Shown: positions 8,530 to 16,033 of the stretch, piece by piece | Position numbering within the stretch: position 1 is the stretch's first letter | Layout: the number at the start of each line of letters is the position of its first letter | Assembly: GCA_050486285.1 (NCBI GenBank) | Contig: JBJHCZ010000001.1 | Span: 394,615-458,614, forward strand | DNA: 64,000 nucleotides | From: JAITWN01 sp050486285 | Lineage (GTDB): Bacteria; Pseudomonadota; Gammaproteobacteria; SZUA-140 | Direction of reading: 5' to 3' | Translations under genes and position numbers: made by a program | The notes under the pieces: model-generated | Told to the model about the DNA's origin: nothing | Seen by the model: the letters and a program-made list of their open reading frames with translations, nothing else | The model's database searches: none

Positions 8530-9768
8530 ATGAAAAGACGCGTCGTCATCACCGGACTCGGCATGGTCAGCCCCGTCGGCCTGACGGTGGGCGAGTCCTG
8601 GGACAACATCCTCGCCGGCAAGAGCGGCGCCGCGCCGATCACGAGTTTCGACGTGTCGGCGTTCCCGACCCGTTTCGCCGCGACGGTCAAGGGCTTTCCG
8701 CTGCATGACTACATCCCGCCGAAAGAGGCGCGCAAGATGGACCCCTTCGTCCATTACGGCATCGCCGCCGGCCTCCAGGCGCTGAAGGACTCCGGCATCG
8801 AGGTCACCGCGGAGAACGCCGAGCGCATCGGCGTGTCGATCGGCTCCGGCATCGGCGGACTGCCTGGCATCGAGGAGGGGCACAAGGCCTACCTGGGCGG
8901 CGGCCCGCGCAAGATCTCGCCGTTCTTCGTGCCGAGCAACATCATCAACATGATCTCGGGCAACCTGTCGATCATGTGCGGCCTCAAGGGTCCGAACGTC
9001 GCGATCGTCACCGCCTGCACGACCGGCACCCACAGCATCGGCGACGCTGCCCGCATGATCGAGTACGGCGACGCCGACATGATGCTCGCCGGCGGCGCCG
9101 AGATGGCGACCTCGCCGATGGGGCTCGGCGGTTTCGGCGCCGCGCGCGCGCTGTCGCAGCGCAATGACGATCCCGAGCGTGCGAGCCGTCCGTGGGACCG
9201 CGACCGCGACGGCTTCGTGCTCGGCGAGGGCGCCGGCGTCGTCATGCTCGAGGAATACGAACATGCGCGCAGGCGCGGCGCGAATATCTACGCCGAGGTC
9301 GTCGGCTACGGCATGAGCGCCGACGCCTATCACATGACCTCGCCCTGCGGCGACGGCGACGGCGCGCGCCGCTGCATGCTGAACGCGCTGCGCAACGCCG
9401 GCCTCGACCTCGACGCGGTCGACTACGTCAATGCGCACGGCACCTCGACGCCGGCCGGCGACAAGGCCGAGACCGTCGCGATCAAGGCCACCTTCGGCGA
9501 TCACGCCGCGCGACTCGCGGTCAGCTCGACGAAGTCGATGACCGGGCATCTGCTCGGCGCCGCCGGCGGCGTCGAGGCGATCTTCTCGATCCTCGCGATC
9601 CGCGACCAGGTCGCGCCGCCGACGATCAATCTGGAGAACCCGGATCCCGACTGTGACCTCGACTATGTCCCCAACGAGGCCCGACCGATGAAGATCGACG
9701 TCGCGATCTCGAACTCGTTCGGCTTCGGCGGCACGAACGGCACCCTCGTATTCAGGAAGTTACCTTAG
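8530..9768 (+). CDS. fabF: 3-oxoacyl-ACP synthase II
   Basis: Elongating condensing enzyme, 412 residues. The active-site cysteine is in VTACTTGTHS, with histidines in NAHGTSTPAGD and STKSMTGHLLGAAGG. The C-terminus NSFGFGGTNGTLVF is standard. It is the second ketosynthase of this window; fabB lies at 59167-60384. Together with FabA/FabB it indicates the anaerobic route to unsaturated fatty acids. Confidence 0.97.
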   Translation: MKRRVVITGLGMVSPVGLTVGESWDNILAGKSGAAPITSFDVSAFPTRFAATVKGFPLHDYIPPKEARKMDPFVHYGIAAGLQALKDSGIEVTAENAERIGVSIGSGIGGLPGIEEGHKAYLGGGPRKISPFFVPSNIINMISGNLSIMCGLKGPNVAIVTACTTGTHSIGDAARMIEYGDADMMLAGGAEMATSPMGLGGFGAARALSQRNDDPERASRPWDRDRDGFVLGEGAGVVMLEEYEHARRRGANIYAEVVGYGMSADAYHMTSPCGDGDGARRCMLNALRNAGLDLDAVDYVNAHGTSTPAGDKAETVAIKATFGDHAARLAVSSTKSMTGHLLGAAGGVEAIFSILAIRDQVAPPTINLENPDPDCDLDYVPNEARPMKIDVAISNSFGFGGTNGTLVFRKLP

Positions 9769-9795
9769 TAATCGGCTTCAACTTGCTGAATCCTT

Positions 9796-11145
9796 TTGAT
9801 TCATATTATTGAACCTGATACGGATCTGCTGTCCCTGCAGCGGCAGGATCCGGCACGCTACCCCTGTCTCCTCGAAAGCGTCAGCCGCGGCGGCCCGCAG
9901 GCGCGCCATGACCTGCTGTTCATCACCGACGGCGCGCGTCTGACCCTGGCCGCCGACGGTCGTATCGAAGGGCAGGGCCACCAGCCGTCCGGCGCGGGCT
10001 TTCTCGACGCCCTCGATGCCTGGTGGCGCGAGCAGCGTTGCGTGCAGGACGACTCGCCGGACCTGCCGTTCCACGGCGGCTGGTGCCTGTATCTCGGCTA
10101 TGAACTCGCCGCCGAAATCGAGCCGCGGCTTGCGCCGGTGATGCAGCGGGGCAGGGGACCGGTCGCCGTGGCCCTGCGCTGTCCGGCCGCGCTGATCCGC
10201 GATCATGCGACCGGCCGCGTCCGTCTCGTCGCCGAACCCGGGCAAGAGGCGCTGGTCGAGACGGTGCAGGCGGATCTCGCCCGCGGCCGTAGCCTCGCGC
10301 CCCTGGCGTCGCCCAGGCTCGCGGGGTCGTTTGCCGAAGACTCGCCCGCGGTCTTTCTCGACGGCGTCCGCCGCATCCTTCGCCACATCACCGACGGCGA
10401 TGTCTTCCAGGCCAATCTGTCGCGCGCCTGGCGCGGCCGGCTCGCGCCGGGCAGCGAATCGGCGGCGATCTATGACAGCCTGCGGCGCAGCAACCCGGCG
10501 CCGTTCGCGGCGCTGGCGCAGATCGGCGAGCTGACAATCATCAGCTCGTCGCCGGAACGGCTGGTCTGCGCCCGCGCCGGCATCGTCGAGACCCGCCCGA
10601 TCGCGGGCACCCGCCCGCGCGGCGCCGATCCCGCCGCCGACCGTTCGCTGTCGGACCGGCTGCTCGCGCACCCGAAGGAGCGCGCCGAGCACATCATGCT
10701 GATCGACCTCGAGCGCAACGACCTCGGCCGCCTGTGCGTGCCGGGCACGGTGACCGTCAACGAACTGATGACGCTGGAGTCCTACGCGCACGTCCATCAC
10801 ATCGTATCGAACGTCCGCGGACGCCTGCGTGACGGGATGACGCCGGGCGCGATCATTCGCGCGGTATTTCCCGGCGGCACCATCACCGGCTGCCCCAAGG
10901 TGCGCTGCATGGAGATCATCGCCGGACTCGAGGGCGAGGTCCGCGGCGCCTACACCGGCTCGCTCGGTTACCTGAACCGCGACGGCAGTCTCGACCTGAA
11001 CATCCTGATCCGCACGCTCGAGCGGCGCGGCGATGCGCTGACCCTGCGCGCCGGCGCCGGCATCGTCGCCGATTCGATCCCGGAGAAGGAACTCGACGAG
11101 ACCCGCTCGAAGGCGCGCGGACTGATTCGCGCGTTCGTCGACTGA
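9796..11145 (+). CDS. pabB: Aminodeoxychorismate synthase component I
   Basis: Converts chorismate, with ammonia from a glutaminase partner, to 4-amino-4-deoxychorismate for folate synthesis. The chorismate-binding domain fills roughly residues 180-447, with ERAEHIMLIDLERNDLGR and FPGGTITGCPKVR. FPGG-TITG marks PabB rather than anthranilate synthase, and pabC follows after 6 bases. At residues 268-272 the motif reads PIAGT instead of the PIKGT of E. coli PabB, so the lysine that forms a covalent intermediate there is alanine (A270). The only in-frame start before the conserved region is a TTG at 9796 without a clear ribosome site, 27 bases after fabF, which suggests coupling to fabF translation. 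Confidence 0.9.
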   Translation: MIHIIEPDTDLLSLQRQDPARYPCLLESVSRGGPQARHDLLFITDGARLTLAADGRIEGQGHQPSGAGFLDALDAWWREQRCVQDDSPDLPFHGGWCLYLGYELAAEIEPRLAPVMQRGRGPVAVALRCPAALIRDHATGRVRLVAEPGQEALVETVQADLARGRSLAPLASPRLAGSFAEDSPAVFLDGVRRILRHITDGDVFQANLSRAWRGRLAPGSESAAIYDSLRRSNPAPFAALAQIGELTIISSSPERLVCARAGIVETRPIAGTRPRGADPAADRSLSDRLLAHPKERAEHIMLIDLERNDLGRLCVPGTVTVNELMTLESYAHVHHIVSNVRGRLRDGMTPGAIIRAVFPGGTITGCPKVRCMEIIAGLEGEVRGAYTGSLGYLNRDGSLDLNILIRTLERRGDALTLRAGAGIVADSIPEKELDETRSKARGLIRAFVD

Positions 11146-11151
11146 AGTAGA

Positions 11152-11991
11152 ATGACGCCGATGATGCTGATCAACGGACAACCCGCCGGGCATGTCAGCG
11201 CGCTCGATCGCGGCCTGCAATACGGCGATGGCCTGTTCGAGACGATCGCGGTCCGCGACGGCGCGCCCCGGCTGCTCGATCGTCATTTGCGCCGGCTCGA
11301 GGACGGCTGCCGGCGTCTGCGGATCCCGCCGCCTGACCCGGAGTTGCTGACGCGCGAGGCCGCCGACCTGTGCGCGGACGCGCCGCGCGCGGCGCTGAAG
11401 ATCGTCGTCACGCGCGGGCCGGGCGGGCGCGGCTACCGGATTGCGAGCGAGGAACCGGCAGCGCCGACGCGCATCGTGATGCTGCTGCCCGCGCCCCCGC
11501 CGGCGCCGGACGACTACCGGCACGGCATCGCGCTCAGACTGTGCGAGACCCGGCTGGGGTCGAATCCGGCGCTCGCCGGGCTCAAGCACCTGAACCGGCT
11601 CGAACAGGTGCTGGCGCGGGCGGAATGGGACGACCCGGCGATCCGCGAGGGACTGATGATGGACGGCGAGGGCGCGGTCATCGAAGGGACGATGAGCAAC
11701 CTGTTTGCCGTCGTCCGCGGCGAACTGCGCACGCCGGCGCTGCGGCATTGCGGCGTGGCCGGCATCATGCGCGCGCTGGTCATCGAAAGCGCGCAGGCCG
11801 GCGGACTCGGCGTCGTCGAGACCCGATTGCTGCCCGGCGAGATCGAGGCCGCGGACGAGGTCTTCATCTGCAACAGCCTGACCGGCATCCTCCCGGTCCG
11901 GCGCTTCGAACAGGCCAGCTACGCGATCGGCCCGATCACGCGGACGCTGATGGCCGGCAACTCGCGCCACAGCCTGGCCACGGAAGCATGA
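11152..11991 (+). CDS. pabC: Aminodeoxychorismate lyase
   Basis: Pyridoxal-phosphate enzyme of fold type IV that releases pyruvate and 4-aminobenzoate from aminodeoxychorismate. The cofactor lysine is in GLKHLNRLEQVLAR, and DRGLQYGDGLFET at the N-terminus is the family hallmark. The protein has 279 residues. ATG codons at 11152, 11161 and 11164 are all possible. Its last four bases overlap the mltG start (ATGA). Confidence 0.94.
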   Translation: MTPMMLINGQPAGHVSALDRGLQYGDGLFETIAVRDGAPRLLDRHLRRLEDGCRRLRIPPPDPELLTREAADLCADAPRAALKIVVTRGPGGRGYRIASEEPAAPTRIVMLLPAPPPAPDDYRHGIALRLCETRLGSNPALAGLKHLNRLEQVLARAEWDDPAIREGLMMDGEGAVIEGTMSNLFAVVRGELRTPALRHCGVAGIMRALVIESAQAGGLGVVETRLLPGEIEAADEVFICNSLTGILPVRRFEQASYAIGPITRTLMAGNSRHSLATEA

Positions 11992-13001
11992 AACACTGGC
12001 TGGTCAGGACGGGGATCGCGATCGTCGCCGGGGTGGTGATGGTCGCCGCGATACTGTACTACGATTACCAGCGCTTCCTGACATCGCCGCTCAGCGGCGT
12101 CGAGGCGCCACTGCAATACGACGTCGCGCCGGGCAGCGGCTTGATCACGGTCGCGCGTGAACTCGAGGCCCTGGGCCATCTCGAACGGCCGCGCTGGCTG
12201 GTCTGGCACGCGCGCCTGCGCGGGCGCGCCGACAGCATTCACGCCGGCGAATACCTGCTGACGCCGGGCATGACGCCGCCGGACCTGCTGCACAAGCTCG
12301 AGACCGGCGACGTGATCCGCTACGCGCTGACGATCCCCGAGGGCTGGACCTTCCGCCAGATGCTCGCGGCGATCCGCGATCACGACAAGCTCCGCTGGAC
12401 GCTCGAGGATGCGACCGACGACGACATCATGGCCGCGATCGGCGCGCCCGGCGAACATCCGGAGGGCCGTTTCTTCCCCGATACCTATCACTTCGTCGCC
12501 AACACGCCGGACGTCACGCTGCTGCGCCGCGCCTACCAGGCGATGGAACAGCGTCTCGCGCAGGAATGGGAGCGCCGCTCGGGCGGTCTGCCGATCGACA
12601 ATCCGTATGAAGCGCTGATCCTCGCCTCGCTGATAGAAAAGGAGACCGGCGCGCCCGAGGAACGCCATCGCATCGCCGGCGTATTCGTGCGCCGGCTCGA
12701 GACCAACATGCGCCTGCAGACCGACCCGACCGTGATCTACGGTCTCGGCGACCGCTTCGGCGGCCGCATCACGCGCAGCGACCTGCGTACCGATACGCCG
12801 TATAATACCTACACCCGCCGCGGCCTGCCGCCGACGCCGATCGCGCTGCCCGGCGCGGCGTCGCTGCGCGCCGCGCTGCATCCCGAAGACGGCGACGAGC
12901 TGTTCTTCGTGTCGCGCGGCGACGGCACGCACCACTTCTCGGCGACGCTCGCCGAGCATGAGCGCGCGGTCAGGAAATACATCCTTGGCATCAGCGAATG
13001 A
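11988..13001 (+). CDS. mltG: Endolytic murein transglycosylase
   Basis: Inner-membrane enzyme that cuts nascent glycan strands, 337 residues. One N-terminal membrane helix (about 5-25) is followed by a periplasmic LysM-like region and the YceG domain. The catalytic glutamate is E217 in ASLIEKETG; RLQTDPTVIYG and the C-terminal block are conserved. The ATG at 11988 overlaps the pabC stop. The order pabC-mltG-tmk-holB is that of E. coli. Confidence 0.95.
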   Translation: MKHWLVRTGIAIVAGVVMVAAILYYDYQRFLTSPLSGVEAPLQYDVAPGSGLITVARELEALGHLERPRWLVWHARLRGRADSIHAGEYLLTPGMTPPDLLHKLETGDVIRYALTIPEGWTFRQMLAAIRDHDKLRWTLEDATDDDIMAAIGAPGEHPEGRFFPDTYHFVANTPDVTLLRRAYQAMEQRLAQEWERRSGGLPIDNPYEALILASLIEKETGAPEERHRIAGVFVRRLETNMRLQTDPTVIYGLGDRFGGRITRSDLRTDTPYNTYTRRGLPPTPIALPGAASLRAALHPEDGDELFFVSRGDGTHHFSATLAEHERAVRKYILGISE

Positions 13002-13011
13002 CGGCAGGCCC

Positions 13012-13665
13012 ATGACCACCCGATCTCCGCAGCCCGGCCGCTTGATCACCGTCGAAGGCATCGAAGGCGGCGGCAAGACGACGAACATCCCGTATATCCG
13101 CGAACTGCTCGAGGCCGCCGGCGGCGAAGTCGTGCTGACGCGCGAGCCCGGCGGCACCACGCTCGGCGAGGAGATCCGCGGCCTGCTGCTCGATCACCGC
13201 CACGACGGCATGTCCGCCGATGCCGAACTGCTGCTGATGTTCGCCGCGCGCGCCGAACACCTCGAACGGGTGATCCGTCCGGCCCTCGCGGCCGGCCGCT
13301 TCGTGCTGTGCGATCGCTTCACCGACGCAACCTTCGCCTACCAGGGCGGTGGTCGCGGCATCCCACTCGACCGCGTCGAGGTGCTCGCGCGCTGGGTCCA
13401 CGCGGATGTGACGCCGGCGCTGACGCTGCTGTTCGACATGCCGGTCGAGATCGGGCTCACGCGCGCCCACCGCCGCGCCGCGGCCGACCGCTTCGAGCGC
13501 GAGGAGCTCGCGTTTTTCGAACGCGTGCGCGCGACCTACCTCGATCTCGCGCGACGCGAGCCCGGCCGCTACCGCGTCATCAATGCCGCGCAATCGCTCG
13601 CCGACGTGCAACGACAGATCGCGGAGGTCCTGACGTCGTGGCTCGAACGGGAGATCCCGCGCTGA
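13012..13665 (+). CDS. tmk: Thymidylate kinase
   Basis: Phosphorylates dTMP to dTDP. The P-loop is GIEGGGKTT (about 16-24), followed by REPGGT and the DRF motif in CDRFTDATFAYQGGGRG. The protein has 217 residues. An upstream in-frame ATG at 12958 lies inside mltG and would add an unconserved tail, so 13012 is chosen. The 3' end overlaps the likely holB start by 28 bases. Confidence 0.95.
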   Translation: MTTRSPQPGRLITVEGIEGGGKTTNIPYIRELLEAAGGEVVLTREPGGTTLGEEIRGLLLDHRHDGMSADAELLLMFAARAEHLERVIRPALAAGRFVLCDRFTDATFAYQGGGRGIPLDRVEVLARWVHADVTPALTLLFDMPVEIGLTRAHRRAAADRFEREELAFFERVRATYLDLARREPGRYRVINAAQSLADVQRQIAEVLTSWLEREIPR

Positions 13666-14681
13666 ACGGACTGCTGCCCTGGCATGGCGAGGCCTGGGCG
13701 CTGCTCGCGCGCGCCCGCGCGGTCGGCCGTCTGCCGCATGCGCTGCTGTTCTGCGGCCGTGGCGGTCTCGGCAAGCGCCGCTTTGCCGAGACCTTCGCCC
13801 GTGCGTTGCTGTGCCGGACCCCGGACGGACAGGGCCTGGCCTGCGGCGCCTGTCCGGCCTGCACGCTGCTCGCCGCCGGCACCCATCCGGATCTTCGCGT
13901 CTGCGAGATCGAGATCAACGAAAAGACGCAGAAGGAACGCAGCGGCATCGGCATCGACCAGGTCCGCGAACTCGTCGACTACCTTGCGCTGAAGACGCAC
14001 TACGCCGGCGCCCGCGTCGTCGTCATCGACCCGGCCGAGGCGATGAGCGCGAGCGCCGCGAACGCGCTGCTGAAGACCCTCGAGGAACCCGCGCCGGGCA
14101 CGCTGCTGATCCTGGCCAGCGCGCGACCGGCGGCCCTGCCGGCGACGATCCTGAGCCGCTGCCAGCGCATCGATTTCCACTCCGTCGATCCGCCGTCGAC
14201 GGCGCGCGAGGCCACTATCGCGTGGCTGGCGACACAGGACGGCATCGGCGACGACCCCGCGCTCCTGCTCGATCTCGCCGCCGGCGCCCCGCTGGCGGCG
14301 CTGGCGCTGGCCGGGGAGGGGCGGCTCGAGCAACGCATGTCGATGTTCGCGGACCTGGAAGGGCTGGCCTCCGGGCAGGCCGACCCGGTCCAGGTGGCTG
14401 AAAACTGGCTAAAGTTCGGGCTGCAGGAATCGCTATATTGGTTATACGGCTGGTTTGCCGACATGGCGCGCCTGAAGGCCGCGGAGGCGCCGCCACGGAT
14501 CAACAACCCCGACCAGCGCCGCTCGCTGGCCGCGCTGGCCGCGGGCCTCGAGGCCGGGAGCCTGCTCGGCCAGCTCGACCGGATCACCGCCGCGCTGCGC
14601 GACGCCGACGGCCAGGTCAGCCCCCAGTTGTTGCTCGAGGACGCCCTGCTGGGCTGGGTATCTATAAATAAAACTAGATAA
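13638..14681 (+). CDS. holB: DNA polymerase III subunit delta'
   Basis: Clamp-loader subunit, about 347 residues. The degenerate P-loop GRGGLGKR, the zinc cysteines around CGACPACTLLAAGTHPD and the SANALLKTLEEP block (the sensor-1/SRC-like region, with LSRCQ after it) identify delta'. The start is inferred as the GTG at 13638 because it precedes the conserved LLPWH segment and no ATG fits; the gene then overlaps tmk by 28 bases. Its last codons run through an AT-rich patch before pilZ. Confidence 0.93.
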   Translation: MARTGDPALNGLLPWHGEAWALLARARAVGRLPHALLFCGRGGLGKRRFAETFARALLCRTPDGQGLACGACPACTLLAAGTHPDLRVCEIEINEKTQKERSGIGIDQVRELVDYLALKTHYAGARVVVIDPAEAMSASAANALLKTLEEPAPGTLLILASARPAALPATILSRCQRIDFHSVDPPSTAREATIAWLATQDGIGDDPALLLDLAAGAPLAALALAGEGRLEQRMSMFADLEGLASGQADPVQVAENWLKFGLQESLYWLYGWFADMARLKAAEAPPRINNPDQRRSLAALAAGLEAGSLLGQLDRITAALRDADGQVSPQLLLEDALLGWVSINKTR

Positions 14682-14732
14682 ACATATAGTTAAAGCAATT
14701 TTTTCAACCGATACCTTACTCCCGGACAGGGA

Positions 14733-15128
14733 ATGATGAGCAGCGAACCCGAACAGTCTTCCCACGCGCAAGGGGCGCACCCGCATGGCGGCCACCGGCA
14801 GGGCATCCTCTCGCTCGCGATCAAGGACAAGGGCTCGCTGTATTCCGCGTATATCCCGTTCTTCAAGGGCGGCGGCATCTTCATCCCGACCAACAAGTCC
14901 TATGCCCTCGGCGACGAGGTCTTCATCCTGCTGACGCTGATGGAGGAGACCGAGAAGATGCCGGTCGTCGGCCGCGTCGCCTGGATCAACCCGAAGGACG
15001 CCCAGGGTCACTTCGTCGCCGGTATCGGCGTGCAGTTCACCGACAAGGACGGCGACGCCGTCCGCAACAAGATCGAGACCTATCTCGCCGGCGCGCTGAA
15101 GTCGGACCGCATGACGCACACGATGTAA
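14733..15128 (+). CDS. pilZ: PilZ domain protein (type IV pilus PilZ)
   Basis: Small cytosolic protein of 131 residues. The position after holB and the motif order (GILSLAIKDKGSLYSAYIPF, GGGIFIPT, VGRVAWINPK, GIGVQF) match the PilZ protein that gave the family its name and is needed for type IV pilus assembly. The RxxxR and D/NxSxxG residues for cyclic-di-GMP binding are not evident, as is usual for this subgroup. cagggaatg supplies the ribosome site; the ATG at 14736 is an alternative. The stop codon is followed with no gap by a type A element. Confidence 0.9.
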   Translation: MMSSEPEQSSHAQGAHPHGGHRQGILSLAIKDKGSLYSAYIPFFKGGGIFIPTNKSYALGDEVFILLTLMEETEKMPVVGRVAWINPKDAQGHFVAGIGVQFTDKDGDAVRNKIETYLAGALKSDRMTHTM

Positions 15129-15200
15129 GGGGTCAGAGTCGTTTGATCGAAACTGCCTGCGTATATTGCTGGAAGGTGGTGATCAAACGACTCTGACCCC
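15129..15200. repeat. Type A palindromic element, long form
   Basis: Perfect 20-base arms (ggggtcagagtcgtttgatc and its reverse complement) enclose 32 bases. The left arm starts at the base after the pilZ stop codon. Similar elements are at 36348-36420 and 48948-49020; read in one orientation all three interiors begin acc and end ttc or tcc, so they look like one asymmetric unit. Confidence 0.9.
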
Positions 15201-15232
15201 CGGTTTGTACCGGTTTGTTATACTTCCCGGCG

Positions 15233-16024
15233 ATGGAAATCGTCGACTCCCACTGTCACCTCGATCTGCTCGACCTCGACGCCTTCGACGGCAATCTCGC
15301 CGGGGTGCTCGACAATGCGCGCGCGCACGGCGTCACCGAAATGCTCTGCGTGTCGATCCGGCTCGAGGAATTCCCGAAGGTGCTGGCGCTGACGCTGGCG
15401 TATCCGAACGTCTACGGCTCGGTCGGCGTACATCCGAACGAGCGCGAGGGCAGGGAGCCCGACGTCGCCGAACTGGTCCGGCTCGCGCGCTCGGGCGAGC
15501 GCATCATCGCGATCGGCGAGACCGGGCTCGATTATTTCCGCAGCAGCGGCGACATGGACTGGCAGCACGAGCGCTTCCGCCGTCATATCCGCGCCGCGCG
15601 CGAGACCGGCCTGCCGCTGATCGTCCACATGCGCGACGCCAGCGAGGATACGCTGAGGATCCTGCGCGAGGAGAACGCCGGCGAGGTCGGTGGCGTGCTG
15701 CACTGCTTCACCGCCGATCTCGATACCGCGCGGGCCGCGGTCGAGCTCGGTTTGCTGATCTCGTTCTCGGGCATCGTCACCTTCGACAATGCGAAGGCGC
15801 TGAAAAAGGTCGCCGCGGAACTGCCCGAGGACTGTCTCCTCGTCGAGACCGACTGTCCCTACCTGACGCCGGCGCCGCATCGCGGCAAACCGAACCAGCC
15901 GGCCTACACGCGGTATGTCGCCGAGCATATCGCCGAACTGCGCGGCGTCCCGCTCGAACGCATCGCCGAGGCGACGACCCGCAACTTCCGCCGCGTGTTC
16001 CTCCGGGAGACGGGGTCAGAGTAG
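15233..16024 (+). CDS. tatD: TatD family metal-dependent hydrolase
   Basis: Predicted DNase/amidohydrolase, 263 residues. Metal ligands are visible in DSHCHLD, the glutamate of GETGLDYF, HMRD, the histidine of VLHCFT and the aspartate of ETDCPYL. The ATG at 15233 starts directly at the conserved barrel strand. The last codons (ggg tca gag tag) belong to a type A half-site, so the natural C-terminus has been set by that repeat. The gene converges on and overlaps the histidine-kinase gene by nine bases. Confidence 0.93.
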   Translation: MEIVDSHCHLDLLDLDAFDGNLAGVLDNARAHGVTEMLCVSIRLEEFPKVLALTLAYPNVYGSVGVHPNEREGREPDVAELVRLARSGERIIAIGETGLDYFRSSGDMDWQHERFRRHIRAARETGLPLIVHMRDASEDTLRILREENAGEVGGVLHCFTADLDTARAAVELGLLISFSGIVTFDNAKALKKVAAELPEDCLLVETDCPYLTPAPHRGKPNQPAYTRYVAEHIAELRGVPLERIAEATTRNFRRVFLRETGSE

Positions 16025-16033
16025 AGCATCTAC
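16011..16033. repeat. Type A half-element shared by two convergent stops
   Basis: cggggtcagagtaga matches the left arm of the short type A palindrome, then gca and tctac; the outer right arm is missing. The tatD stop (TAG, 16022-16024) and the stop of the opposite-strand kinase gene (TGA, 16018-16016) both lie inside it. Confidence 0.75.

Noticed and set aside
9796..11145. Anthranilate synthase component I (TrpE)
   Set aside because: PIAGT fits TrpE, but FPGGTITG, the length and pabC next to it favour PabB.
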